A stretch of 38,585 bases of DNA, from NCBI GenBank assembly GCA_002718735.1, contig PBFR01000035.1, forward strand, positions 1 through 38,585. The letters are read 5' to 3'. Below are positions 9,038 through 17,149 of the stretch, piece after piece (position 1 is the first letter of the stretch; each line of letters starts with the position of its first letter). The DNA comes from Halobacteriovoraceae bacterium (GTDB lineage: Bacteria > Bdellovibrionota > Bacteriovoracia > Bacteriovoracales > Bacteriovoracaceae). The notes beneath the pieces are model-generated. The model had not been told where the DNA came from, did no database searches, and saw nothing but the letters and a program-made list of their open reading frames with translations. A program made the translations under genes and the position numbers.

Positions 9038-9155
9038 TCTTGTTTAGTCGTGTTTACAACTATTTGAAACTAGAATGGTGAAAAATTTTTCTGGCTCCCA
9101 ACATACTATTGCCACACAATATGATTAGTTAAAAACCCCCGAAAAGGCTTGCTGG

Positions 9156-10214
9156 ATGTGGATTTCAGAAAAATTAATCTTGGTTGCCATCACCATTTTT
9201 TTAGGCTCTTGTGCCGGCCCCACCAGTCCATTCGGAGCCCAGGCCTTGGTCTTCTCTGAGTTTAGGGCAGAACCTCAAAAGCTTATTAAACATGCAATTG
9301 AACAAGAAATTTCTCAAAGACAGGTTTACCACACCCCTTTTGATTTAGTTTTAAATATTAAAGACGATAAGAATATCCCTAAAGATTTTAGGTTTGAAAT
9401 ACTTCACAATGGTAAGCGTCTTCATAGATGGTGGAGAAGCGAAAAAATACTGATGAACCCCCTAAACCCAACTCAAGCAAAAGTGGTTTTTGAAAATTTG
9501 TCTCTTCTTCCTGGAAGAAAAAACGAAATCACCTTTCTTTACTACCGAGATGTAAACTCCAAACCTGTGGCATACAAATTTCTACCACCACACTGCCCTC
9601 TAAGAACAGGGAGGTCGATTGCAAGCCTGACTCCTTTTCAACCAAAAGGAGTTCACATAGAAAGCTTGGAAAGTATTGCCAAAAACAATGAAATAAACCC
9701 TTCTCTGTTGGCGGCACTCGTGGCGCAAGAAAGCTCCTTTAACCCATTGGCCATAAGTTGGGCCAAGGCCTTGGGTCTGACCCAAGTGACTCCTCTTGCA
9801 AACGAAGACATCTTAAGACAAAGACCTGAGTGGAAACATGATCCACAAATTAAAGACTTAAGTTTTTTGGAGCTTAAAGCTAAAATTCTAACCAAGAAAT
9901 TAACTAAGGAGCAGGATTGGAGACTAGATGAAACCAAGTCTCTGGAAGGCGGCTCCATCTATCTAAACTTATTAAGCGATTATTGGAGCAGGCCAAGTGT
10001 TAAACAAACACTTGATCGAAGCTTTAATAAAGATATTCCTCTAACAGACATCCTGCTTGCAAGCTATAACTCCGGTGCTTACAGGGTTAAGAGATCAATA
10101 CTCAGAAAAAAAGAAAAATGGCTAGAAAGCCGAGAGCTTAAAGAAGCAAGAAAGTATGTGATGAATATAAAAAGCTATTGTCACGCATTTGCAATGAACC
10201 AGGAGACATTATGA
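9156..10214 (+). CDS. Lipoprotein soluble lytic murein transglycosylase (SLT domain)
   Basis: The 352-residue product has a lipoprotein signal with lipobox LGSC, the lipidated Cys at residue 19. After a beta-rich N-terminal region (~30-150) comes the SLT lysozyme-like domain, with the catalytic Glu near residue 192 in LVAQESSFNPLAIS, the KALGLTQVTP motif, and LASYNSGAYRVKR. It would cleave the MurNAc-GlcNAc bond of peptidoglycan, forming anhydroMurNAc, at the outer or inner membrane. There are two insertions between the GLxQ and NAG blocks compared with minimal SLT domains. The stop overlaps the ATG of the PilZ gene (ATGA at 10211-10214), so the two are translationally coupled. Confidence 0.9.
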   Translation: MWISEKLILVAITIFLGSCAGPTSPFGAQALVFSEFRAEPQKLIKHAIEQEISQRQVYHTPFDLVLNIKDDKNIPKDFRFEILHNGKRLHRWWRSEKILMNPLNPTQAKVVFENLSLLPGRKNEITFLYYRDVNSKPVAYKFLPPHCPLRTGRSIASLTPFQPKGVHIESLESIAKNNEINPSLLAALVAQESSFNPLAISWAKALGLTQVTPLANEDILRQRPEWKHDPQIKDLSFLELKAKILTKKLTKEQDWRLDETKSLEGGSIYLNLLSDYWSRPSVKQTLDRSFNKDIPLTDILLASYNSGAYRVKRSILRKKEKWLESRELKEARKYVMNIKSYCHAFAMNQETL

Positions 10215-10912
10215 AAACTAAACCAATGTTTTTTAACATCATGCCGGCAGTCTTTTTAATGTTGGCCTTGGCAATGCCAATTCAAATAGCTCTCATTTAT
10301 CGGATAAACATCTTGGACTTTGTGGGTATATTTTCAAAACTTACACCCTTAAATATTGTGCTGATGATGACTTTTGGATGGGTTGCATACGCCACGCATA
10401 GTTTTGATAAAAAGCTATTTTTGCTACTTCCAATTCTAAACTTGATTGTTTTTGCGAATAATTACTTCGTTGGTGCATTTGGGCAAGATTTTAGCATTCT
10501 CGAAACAACGATTAGCTCAACAGCGTTTCTTGTTTTAAGCATGACCTTTTACTCCAAAAGTATATATAGAGTTTTTAACGAGAAGAACTTTAGGTGGTGG
10601 CAAAGTGTTCCAAGGAAAAAGCTAGCTGTGCCTTTAACGATATATACCAACTCCAATACCATCAAGACCAAGAGTTTTGATGTATCAGAGACAGGAATTT
10701 TTGCCGTATCCGATTCAGATCTTGATCTTTTTAAGGCATCAAAAGATCAAGAATTGGAGCTTTGTATTCACCTAAGCGACCAAGTGCTGCAATGCAAAGG
10801 ACGGATTGTTAGAAAGGCACTCTCAAGAGGAACATACCCTGAGGGTGTGGGTATACAATTCTCAAAGGTCGATGGAGACCTACCTGGATGGCTTCAGTCC
10901 CAGGCCGCATAG
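10211..10912 (+). CDS. Membrane protein with C-terminal PilZ domain
   Basis: I chose the ATG at 10211, preceded by AGGAG and overlapping the upstream stop, rather than an in-frame TTG at 10178. The 233-residue protein has about four hydrophobic segments in residues 8-125, then a cytoplasmic PilZ domain. The second PilZ motif is intact (FDVSETGIF, the D-x-S-x-x-G element), and the C-terminal strand reads YPEGVGIQFSKV. The first motif, normally Arg-x-x-x-Arg, reads RKKLA before VPL, so the second Arg is replaced by Ala. PilZ domains bind cyclic di-GMP through both motifs, so binding may be weak or lost. Coupling to a lytic transglycosylase suggests control of local cell-wall cutting, as an inference. 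Confidence 0.82.
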   Translation: MKTKPMFFNIMPAVFLMLALAMPIQIALIYRINILDFVGIFSKLTPLNIVLMMTFGWVAYATHSFDKKLFLLLPILNLIVFANNYFVGAFGQDFSILETTISSTAFLVLSMTFYSKSIYRVFNEKNFRWWQSVPRKKLAVPLTIYTNSNTIKTKSFDVSETGIFAVSDSDLDLFKASKDQELELCIHLSDQVLQCKGRIVRKALSRGTYPEGVGIQFSKVDGDLPGWLQSQAA

Positions 10913-10920
10913 ACTCATTT

Positions 10921-10943
10921 GCAGTGCGGACCTGTCGCACTGC
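10921..10943. repeat. Perfect inverted repeat after the PilZ gene
   Basis: GCAGTGCG and CGCACTGC form an 8-bp perfect stem with a 7-base loop, beginning 9 bases after the stop codon at 10912. It could terminate the transglycosylase-PilZ operon, but the following bases (GACTTAGTTAAAAC) are not a T-tract, so it may instead be a 3'-end protecting hairpin. Confidence 0.5.
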
Positions 10944-11040
10944 GACTTAGTTAAAACCTGACGAAACCTCATAAAATACTTTAACAAATCCGTTCATCTA
11001 GTTATCCTTTATATATTTGAAACTACATAAAGGAGTATGA

Positions 11041-12408
11041 ATGGAACAATTGGAAGCATGGACCGGCGCGTTCGTGGGAGCGGTTTGGAGTTTACCTCTA
11101 ATCGTCCTGCTAGTTGGAGCTGGTTTAATCTTTTCTCTGTATTTTGGCTTTCCACAGCTATTAATGTTAAAAAACGCTTGTGATATCGTCAGAGGCAAGT
11201 TTGACGACCCAAATGATCCAGGTGAGATCAGTCACTTCCAAGCACTTACAACAGCATTATCTGCAACTGTTGGTCTAGGTAATATTGCTGGTGTTGCCGT
11301 TGCTGTAGCAGCTGGTGGTCCTGGGGCCGTGTTCTGGATGTGGATTACAGGCTTCATTGGAATGTGTACCAAGTTCACCGAAGTTACTCTTGCTTTAAAA
11401 TATAGAGAAAAAGGTGAAACTGGCCATATGCACGGTGGGCCAATGTTTGTAATAAAGAACGCCTTGAGTTCTAAATTTCAGTGGCTTGGTTGGGCTTATG
11501 CTTTCTTTACAATTCTAAGCTCTTTTGGAGCTGGCAACATGTTCCAGTCTAACCAAATGGCATCAATCATTAATCACTCAACAGGTGTTCCTACTTGGAT
11601 TTCCGGATTAGTATTTGCCACTCTTGCCTTTATCGTTTTGGTTGGAGGCATTACAAGAATTGCTCAAGTTACTTCTAAGCTAGTTCCTGCAATGGTTGTT
11701 CTTTACCTTGGCGGTGCTCTTTATGTAATTCTTATTAATTATGCAAAGGTTCCAGCGATGTTTGCTGATATCTTCACTCACGCATTTACTGGCCATGCGG
11801 CGACAGGTGCTTTTGCTGGTGTTGTTGTAAAAGAAGTAATTATGCAAGGTGTTAGAAGAGCCACATTCTCCTCTGAGGCCGGTATGGGTTCTGCGGCAAT
11901 GGCACACGCGGCTGCAAAGTCATCACCTATTCAAGAAGGTATCGTATCCCTCCTAGAGCCATTGGTTGATACAATTATTGTTTGTACTATCACCGCTTTG
12001 GCACTTCTAATCACAGACGCTTGGACTGTTCCAGGAGTTGAAGGTTCAGAAATGACTGCAAGAGCATTCTCTATGGGAATGGGACCTATCGGTAGATGGA
12101 TTGTTACTATCGTTGTAACCTTGTTTGCCTTCTCTACTCTAATATCTTGGTCTTACTATGGTGAGCAGGGTGTTACTTTTATCTTTGGGGAAAAAGCGAT
12201 TCCTGCTTATAGATATGTATTTGTTGTCTTTATCTTCTTGGGTGCAATTGCTCAGCTTCAAGTTGTTCTCAACATCTCAGATGGTGTTTACGGGCTTCTG
12301 GCCCTACCAAACATAGTTGCATGCTTTATCCTTATGCCTAAGGTTAAAAATATGCTTGTGGAGTATAAGAGAAAGCTTAAAAACGGTGAGATTAAAACTT
12401 TTAAATAA
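11041..12408 (+). CDS. Alanine/glycine:cation symporter (AGCS family)
   Basis: This 455-residue integral membrane protein belongs to the AGCS family, which takes up alanine or glycine with Na+ or H+. The signature is clear near residues 75-105: ALSATVGLGNIAGVAVAVAAGGPGAVFWMW. Other family blocks are KYREKGETGHMHGGPMF, GMGSAAMAHAAAK, and STLISWSYYGEQG near the C terminus. About ten transmembrane segments and the length are normal for the family. The ATG at 11041 follows a good SD (AAAGGAG). The upstream gene ends in a hairpin, so it is probably transcribed alone. Codon use is enriched in common codons, suggesting reasonable expression. Which amino acid is carried cannot be read from the sequence. 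Confidence 0.95.
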   Translation: MEQLEAWTGAFVGAVWSLPLIVLLVGAGLIFSLYFGFPQLLMLKNACDIVRGKFDDPNDPGEISHFQALTTALSATVGLGNIAGVAVAVAAGGPGAVFWMWITGFIGMCTKFTEVTLALKYREKGETGHMHGGPMFVIKNALSSKFQWLGWAYAFFTILSSFGAGNMFQSNQMASIINHSTGVPTWISGLVFATLAFIVLVGGITRIAQVTSKLVPAMVVLYLGGALYVILINYAKVPAMFADIFTHAFTGHAATGAFAGVVVKEVIMQGVRRATFSSEAGMGSAAMAHAAAKSSPIQEGIVSLLEPLVDTIIVCTITALALLITDAWTVPGVEGSEMTARAFSMGMGPIGRWIVTIVVTLFAFSTLISWSYYGEQGVTFIFGEKAIPAYRYVFVVFIFLGAIAQLQVVLNISDGVYGLLALPNIVACFILMPKVKNMLVEYKRKLKNGEIKTFK

Positions 12409-12423
12409 GTTTTACCTTATAAT

Positions 12424-12443
12424 GCGAGGCCTTTGTGCCTCGC
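12424..12443. terminator. Possible bidirectional terminator between convergent genes
   Basis: A perfect 7-bp stem GCGAGGC / GCCTCGC with a 6-base loop lies between the stops of the symporter (12408) and the metalloprotease (12448). T-tracts on either side are weak (TCTCCTATCT on plus), so the termination call rests mainly on position and GC-rich stem. Confidence 0.55.
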
Positions 12444-12447
12444 TCTC

Positions 12448-13824
12448 CTATCTGCATCCAAGACTTTCAAGTTCTTCAATCATGTATTCTGATTCAGGTG
12501 CCAAGCTTTCTATTAGTTGACAGGTAAAACTCTCTGGAATGCCGCTAGATCTTTTCTTAACAAGGCCGGCCATAAGCGAGTAGGCCTTAACTAAATATCG
12601 CTCACCACCGTGCTCGTATATTGAGTTGTGAGTTTTTCTAAGTTCCACAAGCCAGTTTAGGATAAGTGCAAGTTTTTCAGAGTTGCTCAAACTGTACCTT
12701 TGCATCAATCTTTCTGTGATTGAGGCAAATACAGCACCGACAATATGGATATGTTTAAAGTTTGGTCTAAGACAGCTGCCAATTATTGGAGAGCCATCTC
12801 CAAACATGACGTTAATAACTTCTGAGGTGAAAAGTTTAGATGTGTTGTCCGCAAAGACAGGGGAGCCGACTTCCCTATTCTTTTCCATACACACAACGTT
12901 ATTTAGTCCTCTTTCCGCTCCATCAAGAGTGTAATATGCTATTAGGTCAGAGAAGCCTTCATTTAATGCTCCAATGACATCTCCAACTGAAAGCCCCTGA
13001 GTTAGTGTTTGCCCTCTAAGTGATTTGTGCTCACCAAAACAGCCTGAACTTGGCCTATGAAGGTCTCCAGCAAATTGTCCAGCAATTGAATAAAATACAT
13101 GGTGCCCATACTCATGAGAGCCAACCATTGGAACCTCCCATAGAGGAACATTGCCAAAGCCCGCCCCCTCACGGCTCTCCTTACTTTGAGGGAGAAAAAC
13201 AATGGATCTTAAACTTGGGATGTAGAATGCGTTATCTGTAATTCTTGAGTCTTCACTAATAATTTCAGTGTTAGTCTCAATAACTTGTCGCTCGATTGTA
13301 TATGGTGAAATGTAGAGTCCTAATGGGTACTGAGACTTAAAATTTACTTGTTCGAGTTTTTGAATAGTTTTGTTAATTGAGTAGTTGGCCGATAAGGCAG
13401 CATTCTCATAGCTGTAACGTTCGTATTTTTTAACCCCAGGGCAAATATTTAAGACTTTTGGCTCTTGAGTGGTTACAAACTCTAACCCAACAAGTCTTCC
13501 CTGCTTAAATGTTTTTTTGAGCATCATCTTTGCATCGTAGTATGTTTCCCTTATGCCATTCATACTACTGAGCGTTGTGCCTGAAATTGAGGCCTGCATA
13601 TCAATATTTCTCGTGAGAAGTCTTCCCTGAAGAAATTGAATAAGACTAAAAAATGGGTTATCACTCTCCAGTTCGGACTCACTACAGGTGGGATACTGTT
13701 TAACAAGCTCAACAGGTGAACGATTCACATTATTGATGTAAACTCCGCGCTTGTTGACCCTTGTCGACTCTTTAGGTCCACAGGAGACCAAAAGCAGAAT
13801 AAAGAGAAAGAGTGGCATTTTCAT
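12448..13824 (-). CDS. Lipoprotein with thermolysin-like (gluzincin) zinc metalloprotease motifs
   Basis: The 458-residue product has a lipoprotein signal with lipobox LVSC (Cys15). A zinc site HEYGHH is at about residue 236 in VGSHEYGHHVFYSIAG. A second motif, GALNEGFSDLIAYY near residue 285, matches the third zinc ligand region of M4 peptidases (thermolysin GAINE..SD). A later HIHIVGAVFASITERL resembles the region of the catalytic His of that family. The distance between HExxH and the NE motif is about 50 residues, compared with about 20 in thermolysin, because of an insertion containing a Cys (RPSSGCFGEHKS). The gene starts after a good SD (GGAG). It is probably a cell-surface or periplasmic peptidase; the family assignment is my reading of motifs. 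Confidence 0.75.
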   Translation of the reverse strand: MKMPLFLFILLLVSCGPKESTRVNKRGVYINNVNRSPVELVKQYPTCSESELESDNPFFSLIQFLQGRLLTRNIDMQASISGTTLSSMNGIRETYYDAKMMLKKTFKQGRLVGLEFVTTQEPKVLNICPGVKKYERYSYENAALSANYSINKTIQKLEQVNFKSQYPLGLYISPYTIERQVIETNTEIISEDSRITDNAFYIPSLRSIVFLPQSKESREGAGFGNVPLWEVPMVGSHEYGHHVFYSIAGQFAGDLHRPSSGCFGEHKSLRGQTLTQGLSVGDVIGALNEGFSDLIAYYTLDGAERGLNNVVCMEKNREVGSPVFADNTSKLFTSEVINVMFGDGSPIIGSCLRPNFKHIHIVGAVFASITERLMQRYSLSNSEKLALILNWLVELRKTHNSIYEHGGERYLVKAYSLMAGLVKKRSSGIPESFTCQLIESLAPESEYMIEELESLGCR

Positions 13825-13864
13825 AGCAGCTCCTGAACGAGAACCTTAGCACCCTTAAAACATA

Positions 13865-13893
13865 TGGTGAAGTTGTCTTGAGACTTGTATAAT
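13865..13893 (+). promoter_or_regulatory. Candidate sigma-70 promoter for the small membrane protein gene
   Basis: A perfect -10 box TATAAT lies at 13888-13893, with a poor -35 (TGGTGA, 13865-13870) at 17-bp spacing. It overlaps the first in-frame ATG at 13892, which supports using the downstream ATG at 13961 as the translation start. Confidence 0.4.
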
Positions 13894-13960
13894 GTTTACA
13901 TCAGAAAGAGTGAAAAAAGCTTATGTTGTCGAAGCGTTAATAAAGGTTAATAATAATTTC

Positions 13961-14296
13961 ATGAATAAAACAATCTTGTACTTTAAGTTTTCCTATAAAT
14001 TTTTCATAGTAGTCTTTCTTATCACGACTATCCCTTTCACTCTCCTAAGACTCGCCGGATTCAATCTTCAAGAGCTACCTTTTATGTTTTTGATAATACT
14101 GGGTCTTATTAAGTTTTTTCTCGCCAAATCTCAAGACACAAGTTCGGTTCATTACGCGGTAAAAACAAAGACAAGCTCAAACCTATCAAAGCAGCAACTC
14201 GTAGATTTGAGTTCTATTTATACTAACGCTCAGGACTTGGTATTGTTACTAAACGCGGCAGCAATATTTATTTTAAATATTGTCTTGGCATCCTAG
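13961..14296 (+). CDS. Small three-helix membrane protein of unknown function
   Basis: I do not recognise this family. From the ATG at 13961 the protein has 111 residues; an upstream ATG at 13892 sits inside a TATAAT box and is less likely. Three hydrophobic segments are visible: around FFIVVFLITTIPFTLL (residues ~13-30), PFMFLIILGLIKFFLA (~39-55), and LVLLLNAAAIFILNIVLA at the C terminus. Between the second and third is a polar stretch of about 35 residues rich in Ser, Thr and Lys. Its last four bases overlap the end of the convergent SDR gene. The gene is divergent from the metalloprotease, with which it may share a control region. Existence as a real gene is likely but not certain. Confidence 0.55.
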   Translation: MNKTILYFKFSYKFFIVVFLITTIPFTLLRLAGFNLQELPFMFLIILGLIKFFLAKSQDTSSVHYAVKTKTSSNLSKQQLVDLSSIYTNAQDLVLLLNAAAIFILNIVLAS

Positions 14297-14988
14297 TCGT
14301 TGTAGATCATTTTCTTACTCATTCCACCGTCAATAACAATGTTCTGACCATTAATAAACCTAGCCTTTTCACTGGTTAAGAATAAACAAAGGTTAGCAAC
14401 ATCCTGTGGATGACCTACTCTGCCTGTGGGGTGTTGTTTGTTGGCCACAGATGAAACTTCCTCGTCAGTTATCCATCCAGGGCTAATACAATTTACATTA
14501 ACATCAGGTGCGAAAGTGTTCATAAGCGCATGAGTGAGACTTACTAGGGCCCCCTTGCTGCTGGCATATGCTTCGTTACAGGGCTCGCTCATAAGTGCCC
14601 TGGTCGAAGCAATATTTATAATATGCCCCTTCGACTTTTTAAGTTTTTTGGCCAAAAAGTTTGTGAGAGTAAAGGCAGAGTTCAAATTGGTATTTAAGAT
14701 CTTCAGCCATTGATGTAATTTTACTTCACCAATCCGAGAGTTATGTGGGTTTGAAATTGCAGCATTGTTAATTAGTACGTGTACTTGTTTTACCTCCTCA
14801 CATGCCCTTAAGATCTCTTCAGGTCTTTCAAGGTTGCAAGGAATGTGCCTGAAGAACTCATGCTCGATTCTAGGTTCATCATTGTCAAGGCCAAAGACAT
14901 AGTAGCCACTTGAAAGATACTCTTTGGCCAAAAATGAACCAATAAGTCCCGAAGTCCCTGATATCACCGCACACTTTAAATTATCCAT
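14293..14988 (-). CDS. Short-chain dehydrogenase/reductase (SDR) family oxidoreductase
   Basis: This 231-residue protein is a classical SDR. The Rossmann cofactor motif is VISGTSGLIGSFLA (Gly-rich loop, residues ~9-22), followed by an acidic LDNDE that would favour NAD(H). Also present are the NNAA structural motif (INNAAIS, ~73-79), the catalytic Ser in NIASTRA (~127), and Tyr-x-x-x-Lys as YASSKGA near residues 141-145. SPGWI and the C-terminal GQNIVIDGG are typical. The start is preceded by a strong SD (GGAGG). The substrate cannot be read; several SDRs of this type act on sugars, fatty acyl-ACP or secondary alcohols. It is divergent from the small barrel protein and overlaps a convergent gene by four bases. 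Confidence 0.93.
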   Translation of the reverse strand: MDNLKCAVISGTSGLIGSFLAKEYLSSGYYVFGLDNDEPRIEHEFFRHIPCNLERPEEILRACEEVKQVHVLINNAAISNPHNSRIGEVKLHQWLKILNTNLNSAFTLTNFLAKKLKKSKGHIINIASTRALMSEPCNEAYASSKGALVSLTHALMNTFAPDVNVNCISPGWITDEEVSSVANKQHPTGRVGHPQDVANLCLFLTSEKARFINGQNIVIDGGMSKKMIYND

Positions 14989-15046
14989 GAAGCCTCCATT
15001 AGTTTCAGTTTAATTTTAAATGTACAACCTTGCGAATAGACGAGTT

Positions 15047-15061
15047 GTAAAAGTCTTTTAC
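15047..15061. promoter_or_regulatory. Candidate operator dyad in divergent intergenic region
   Basis: GTAAAAG-T-CTTTTAC is a 15-base perfect dyad with a single centre base, located between the divergent SDR gene (start 14988) and the barrel gene (start 15137). Perfect symmetry with a compact spacer fits a transcription-factor site. No repressor gene is adjacent, so the regulator is unknown. Confidence 0.4.
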
Positions 15062-15136
15062 TCAGAATAACCGAAAATAATTCCTGACTTCTAGAGCTTC
15101 AGCATATGGATTAAAATAAATTTATGGAGGGTTTTA

Positions 15137-15703
15137 ATGTATAAGCTACTTTTAGTTTTTCTATTGATGGCAAAAGCACAGGCCTCCTTTTATATGGATT
15201 ACAAGCTAAACTATCAATCTGAAACTGATGGCGGAGACGCTGGGGCCTTCAGCTATACCAGAATGATGAATAGTCTCTACTTTGCGGCATCTATGGACCG
15301 CGATAAGCGTCTATTCATCGGTCAGAGTGTAATATTTTGGAATAAAACTCAAAAACAAGGCGATGATGCTGCAGCCGAGACCACATTGGATCTGCTAGAA
15401 CTTGGTCCAAGAGTTCATTATTATTTAAATCAAAATAGGACCTGGTACACGGGACTAGTGTATAACTTCTCAGTCAAGGGAACTTCCAAAGTATCTGAAG
15501 TCGAAAGCGATGTAGATGGAAGTGGGTATATGGCAACTCTAGGATACCATTACAAGTACTCTAAAACAGTGGGAATTGGAGCATCCCTTAACTATCACAG
15601 TATTACGATAGATGAAAGGAAGCTCGACTCAACATCCAATGATGTGAGCGAAACCTATACGGCCATAATCCCTATGTTGGAAGTTGCCTTTAGATTTCGT
15701 TAA
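15137..15703 (+). CDS. Small outer-membrane beta-barrel protein
   Basis: The 188-residue product has a short signal peptide (MYKLLLVFLLMAKAQA) and a body of alternating hydrophobic/polar strands with many aromatic residues, such as LYFAASMD, RLFIGQSVIFW, ELGPRVHYYL and WYTGLVYNFSVKG. It ends in Phe-Arg-Phe-Arg. This is the pattern of a small 8-stranded outer-membrane barrel (OmpW/OprF-N-like size), but no specific family motif stands out. A strong SD (GGAGGG) precedes the ATG. The last 14 bases overlap the end of the convergent thpR gene. It is probably surface-located; a function is not assigned. Confidence 0.68.
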   Translation: MYKLLLVFLLMAKAQASFYMDYKLNYQSETDGGDAGAFSYTRMMNSLYFAASMDRDKRLFIGQSVIFWNKTQKQGDDAAAETTLDLLELGPRVHYYLNQNRTWYTGLVYNFSVKGTSKVSEVESDVDGSGYMATLGYHYKYSKTVGIGASLNYHSITIDERKLDSTSNDVSETYTAIIPMLEVAFRFR

Positions 15704-16223
15704 GTTCAAATTTTTCGATTTTCTGGTATTGTACTCGCCCATTTTTTACAACACTCTCAAAAAGACAAAACTCCCTGATTAATTTTTCAATGTTTATTTT
15801 CGGAAGGCCTGTGAGATTGTAATCACGGCCCTTAACTTTAGCAAAGGTCATATGAGGAATGAATTTTTTATCAGACAAACAAAGATAAGGTGCAAATCTC
15901 TCTTTTAATTTGGAGTGAATACAGCCAAGCCCTGGATTAAGGTCAATACCATACCAAAGGGTTCTTGGATTTTTAAGAGAAGGAAAGGCCCCAACGCCTG
16001 AGATCTGAATTTTAAAAGGTGAGCATAACCCAGCAGCTTCAGCCCCCATTCGTTTGATTTCGCCTAAGCGCTCTTCCTCAACGTTTCCCAAGAAACACAA
16101 AGTTGCATGGTAGTTCTCAGGTGGCACCCACTTCATATTATTCAGAAGTCCTTCTTTTTCAAATTGAAATTTTGAAAAGATTTCATCTCCACTTAAGTCT
16201 ATTCCCCAAAACAACCTTTTCAC
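15690..16223 (-). CDS. thpR: RNA 2',3'-cyclic phosphodiesterase (ThpR/LigT)
   Basis: This 177-residue protein is a member of the 2H phosphoesterase superfamily. Both catalytic His-x-Thr motifs are present: HATLCFLG near residue 38 and HMTFAKVK near residue 123. It starts MKRLFWGIDLS, typical of ThpR, and length is normal. ThpR opens 2',3'-cyclic phosphates on RNA to 2'-phosphates and, in some assays, joins tRNA halves. The start is a GTG overlapping the kinase stop by four bases (GTGA), with GAGGTG as SD, so it is the last gene of a FIST-kinase-thpR operon. Its 3' end overlaps the convergent barrel gene. Confidence 0.92.
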   Translation of the reverse strand: MKRLFWGIDLSGDEIFSKFQFEKEGLLNNMKWVPPENYHATLCFLGNVEEERLGEIKRMGAEAAGLCSPFKIQISGVGAFPSLKNPRTLWYGIDLNPGLGCIHSKLKERFAPYLCLSDKKFIPHMTFAKVKGRDYNLTGLPKINIEKLIREFCLFESVVKNGRVQYQKIEKFELNEI

Positions 16224-17149
16224 TGCACACCTCGTCTTGGTAGTTTCATTACAAAACAGGTCTCTCTTCTACCCTCATCTAAGAAGAGATCCCCTCCTTG
16301 CTGGCGCATGAGACCTTTGGAGACACTAAGTCCAAGTCCTGTGCCTTTTCCAATTTCTTTAGTTGTAAAGAATGGCTCAAACAACTTGCCTTTTGCTTTT
16401 AAGTCAATGCCAGGACCTGAATCACTTACACAAAGGTGTAGATAAGATTGATTGCTATAGCAAAATATTTTAACCCACGGTTTTTGCTCTTTCTCGATAG
16501 CGTCGAATGCATTATTTAGCAGATTAATTAGTACCTGAGACATTTGTACTTCATTCGCATAGACTTCATAATTCCAACATTTACTGTCCTCTCCTGTTGA
16601 AAGTTCAATACCATTTGCTTTAAATTTTTCTCTGCTGATATCTAAAGCAAGTGATGCGAGCTTCCGCGGTGTCGTAACCTTTTTAGGGTCATTGGATGCA
16701 TCCCGGGAGATATTTCTCAATCCATTAACAATGCTTGAAATACGCAACGCTGTTTCTTTACTTTTCGCAACCATATATTTGATTTTATCCCTTGAGGGCC
16801 TATCCTTTGTGGCCTCTTCCTCTAAGAAATGAAAGTACGCCATTAAAATACTTAAGGGATTATTGATCTCATGTGCTATACCAGCGGCCATTTCTCCGAG
16901 TGCACTAAGTTTAGAGGAATTCCACAATTGAGCTTGTCTTTCTCGTAATTCCCTAAAAGCATTATCAAGCTCAACATTTTTTTGATTAAGTTCTTCTCTT
17001 AAAATCGCATTTGTTTCAAAGAGAGAGTACGAGCCGGCCTGGCGACTAAATTCTGCCTCAGCTTTATCTGCAAGAACTTTATTAATCTTTTTGAGTCTTA
17101 AATTTTCTTCTCTCAAAGAATAGAATTCATTATGCTCTTGAGTGTCCAA
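16220..17149 (-). CDS. Cytoplasmic sensor histidine kinase
   Basis: This 309-residue kinase has no transmembrane segment. Residues ~5-85 look like a coiled coil (SLREENLRLKKINKVL, then LREELNQKNVELDNAFREL). The HisKA motif EMAAGIAHEINNP has the phosphorylated His near residue 92. The HATPase domain shows the N box (LINLLNNAFDAIEK), G1 box (VSDSGPGID), F box (FEPFFTT) and G2 box (GKGTGLGLSVSKGL). The start is TTG, preceded by GGGG, and lies inside the last 20 bases of the FIST gene, so the two are coupled. The lack of its own sensor domain suggests that the FIST protein supplies the signal. No response regulator is adjacent. Confidence 0.92.
   Translation of the reverse strand: MDTQEHNEFYSLREENLRLKKINKVLADKAEAEFSRQAGSYSLFETNAILREELNQKNVELDNAFRELRERQAQLWNSSKLSALGEMAAGIAHEINNPLSILMAYFHFLEEEATKDRPSRDKIKYMVAKSKETALRISSIVNGLRNISRDASNDPKKVTTPRKLASLALDISREKFKANGIELSTGEDSKCWNYEVYANEVQMSQVLINLLNNAFDAIEKEQKPWVKIFCYSNQSYLHLCVSDSGPGIDLKAKGKLFEPFFTTKEIGKGTGLGLSVSKGLMRQQGGDLFLDEGRRETCFVMKLPRRGVQ

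Noticed and set aside
9653..9958. 101-codon minus-strand open frame inside the lytic transglycosylase
   Set aside because: Lies wholly inside a well-supported gene and has no family features; a shadow frame.
10178..10210. TTG start for the PilZ protein
   Set aside because: It lies deep in the transglycosylase gene without an SD; the ATG at 10211 has AGGAG and a classic ATGA overlap.
13892..13960. Longer N terminus for the small membrane protein
   Set aside because: The ATG at 13892 is inside a TATAAT box and has no SD; the added residues are polar and unlike a leader.
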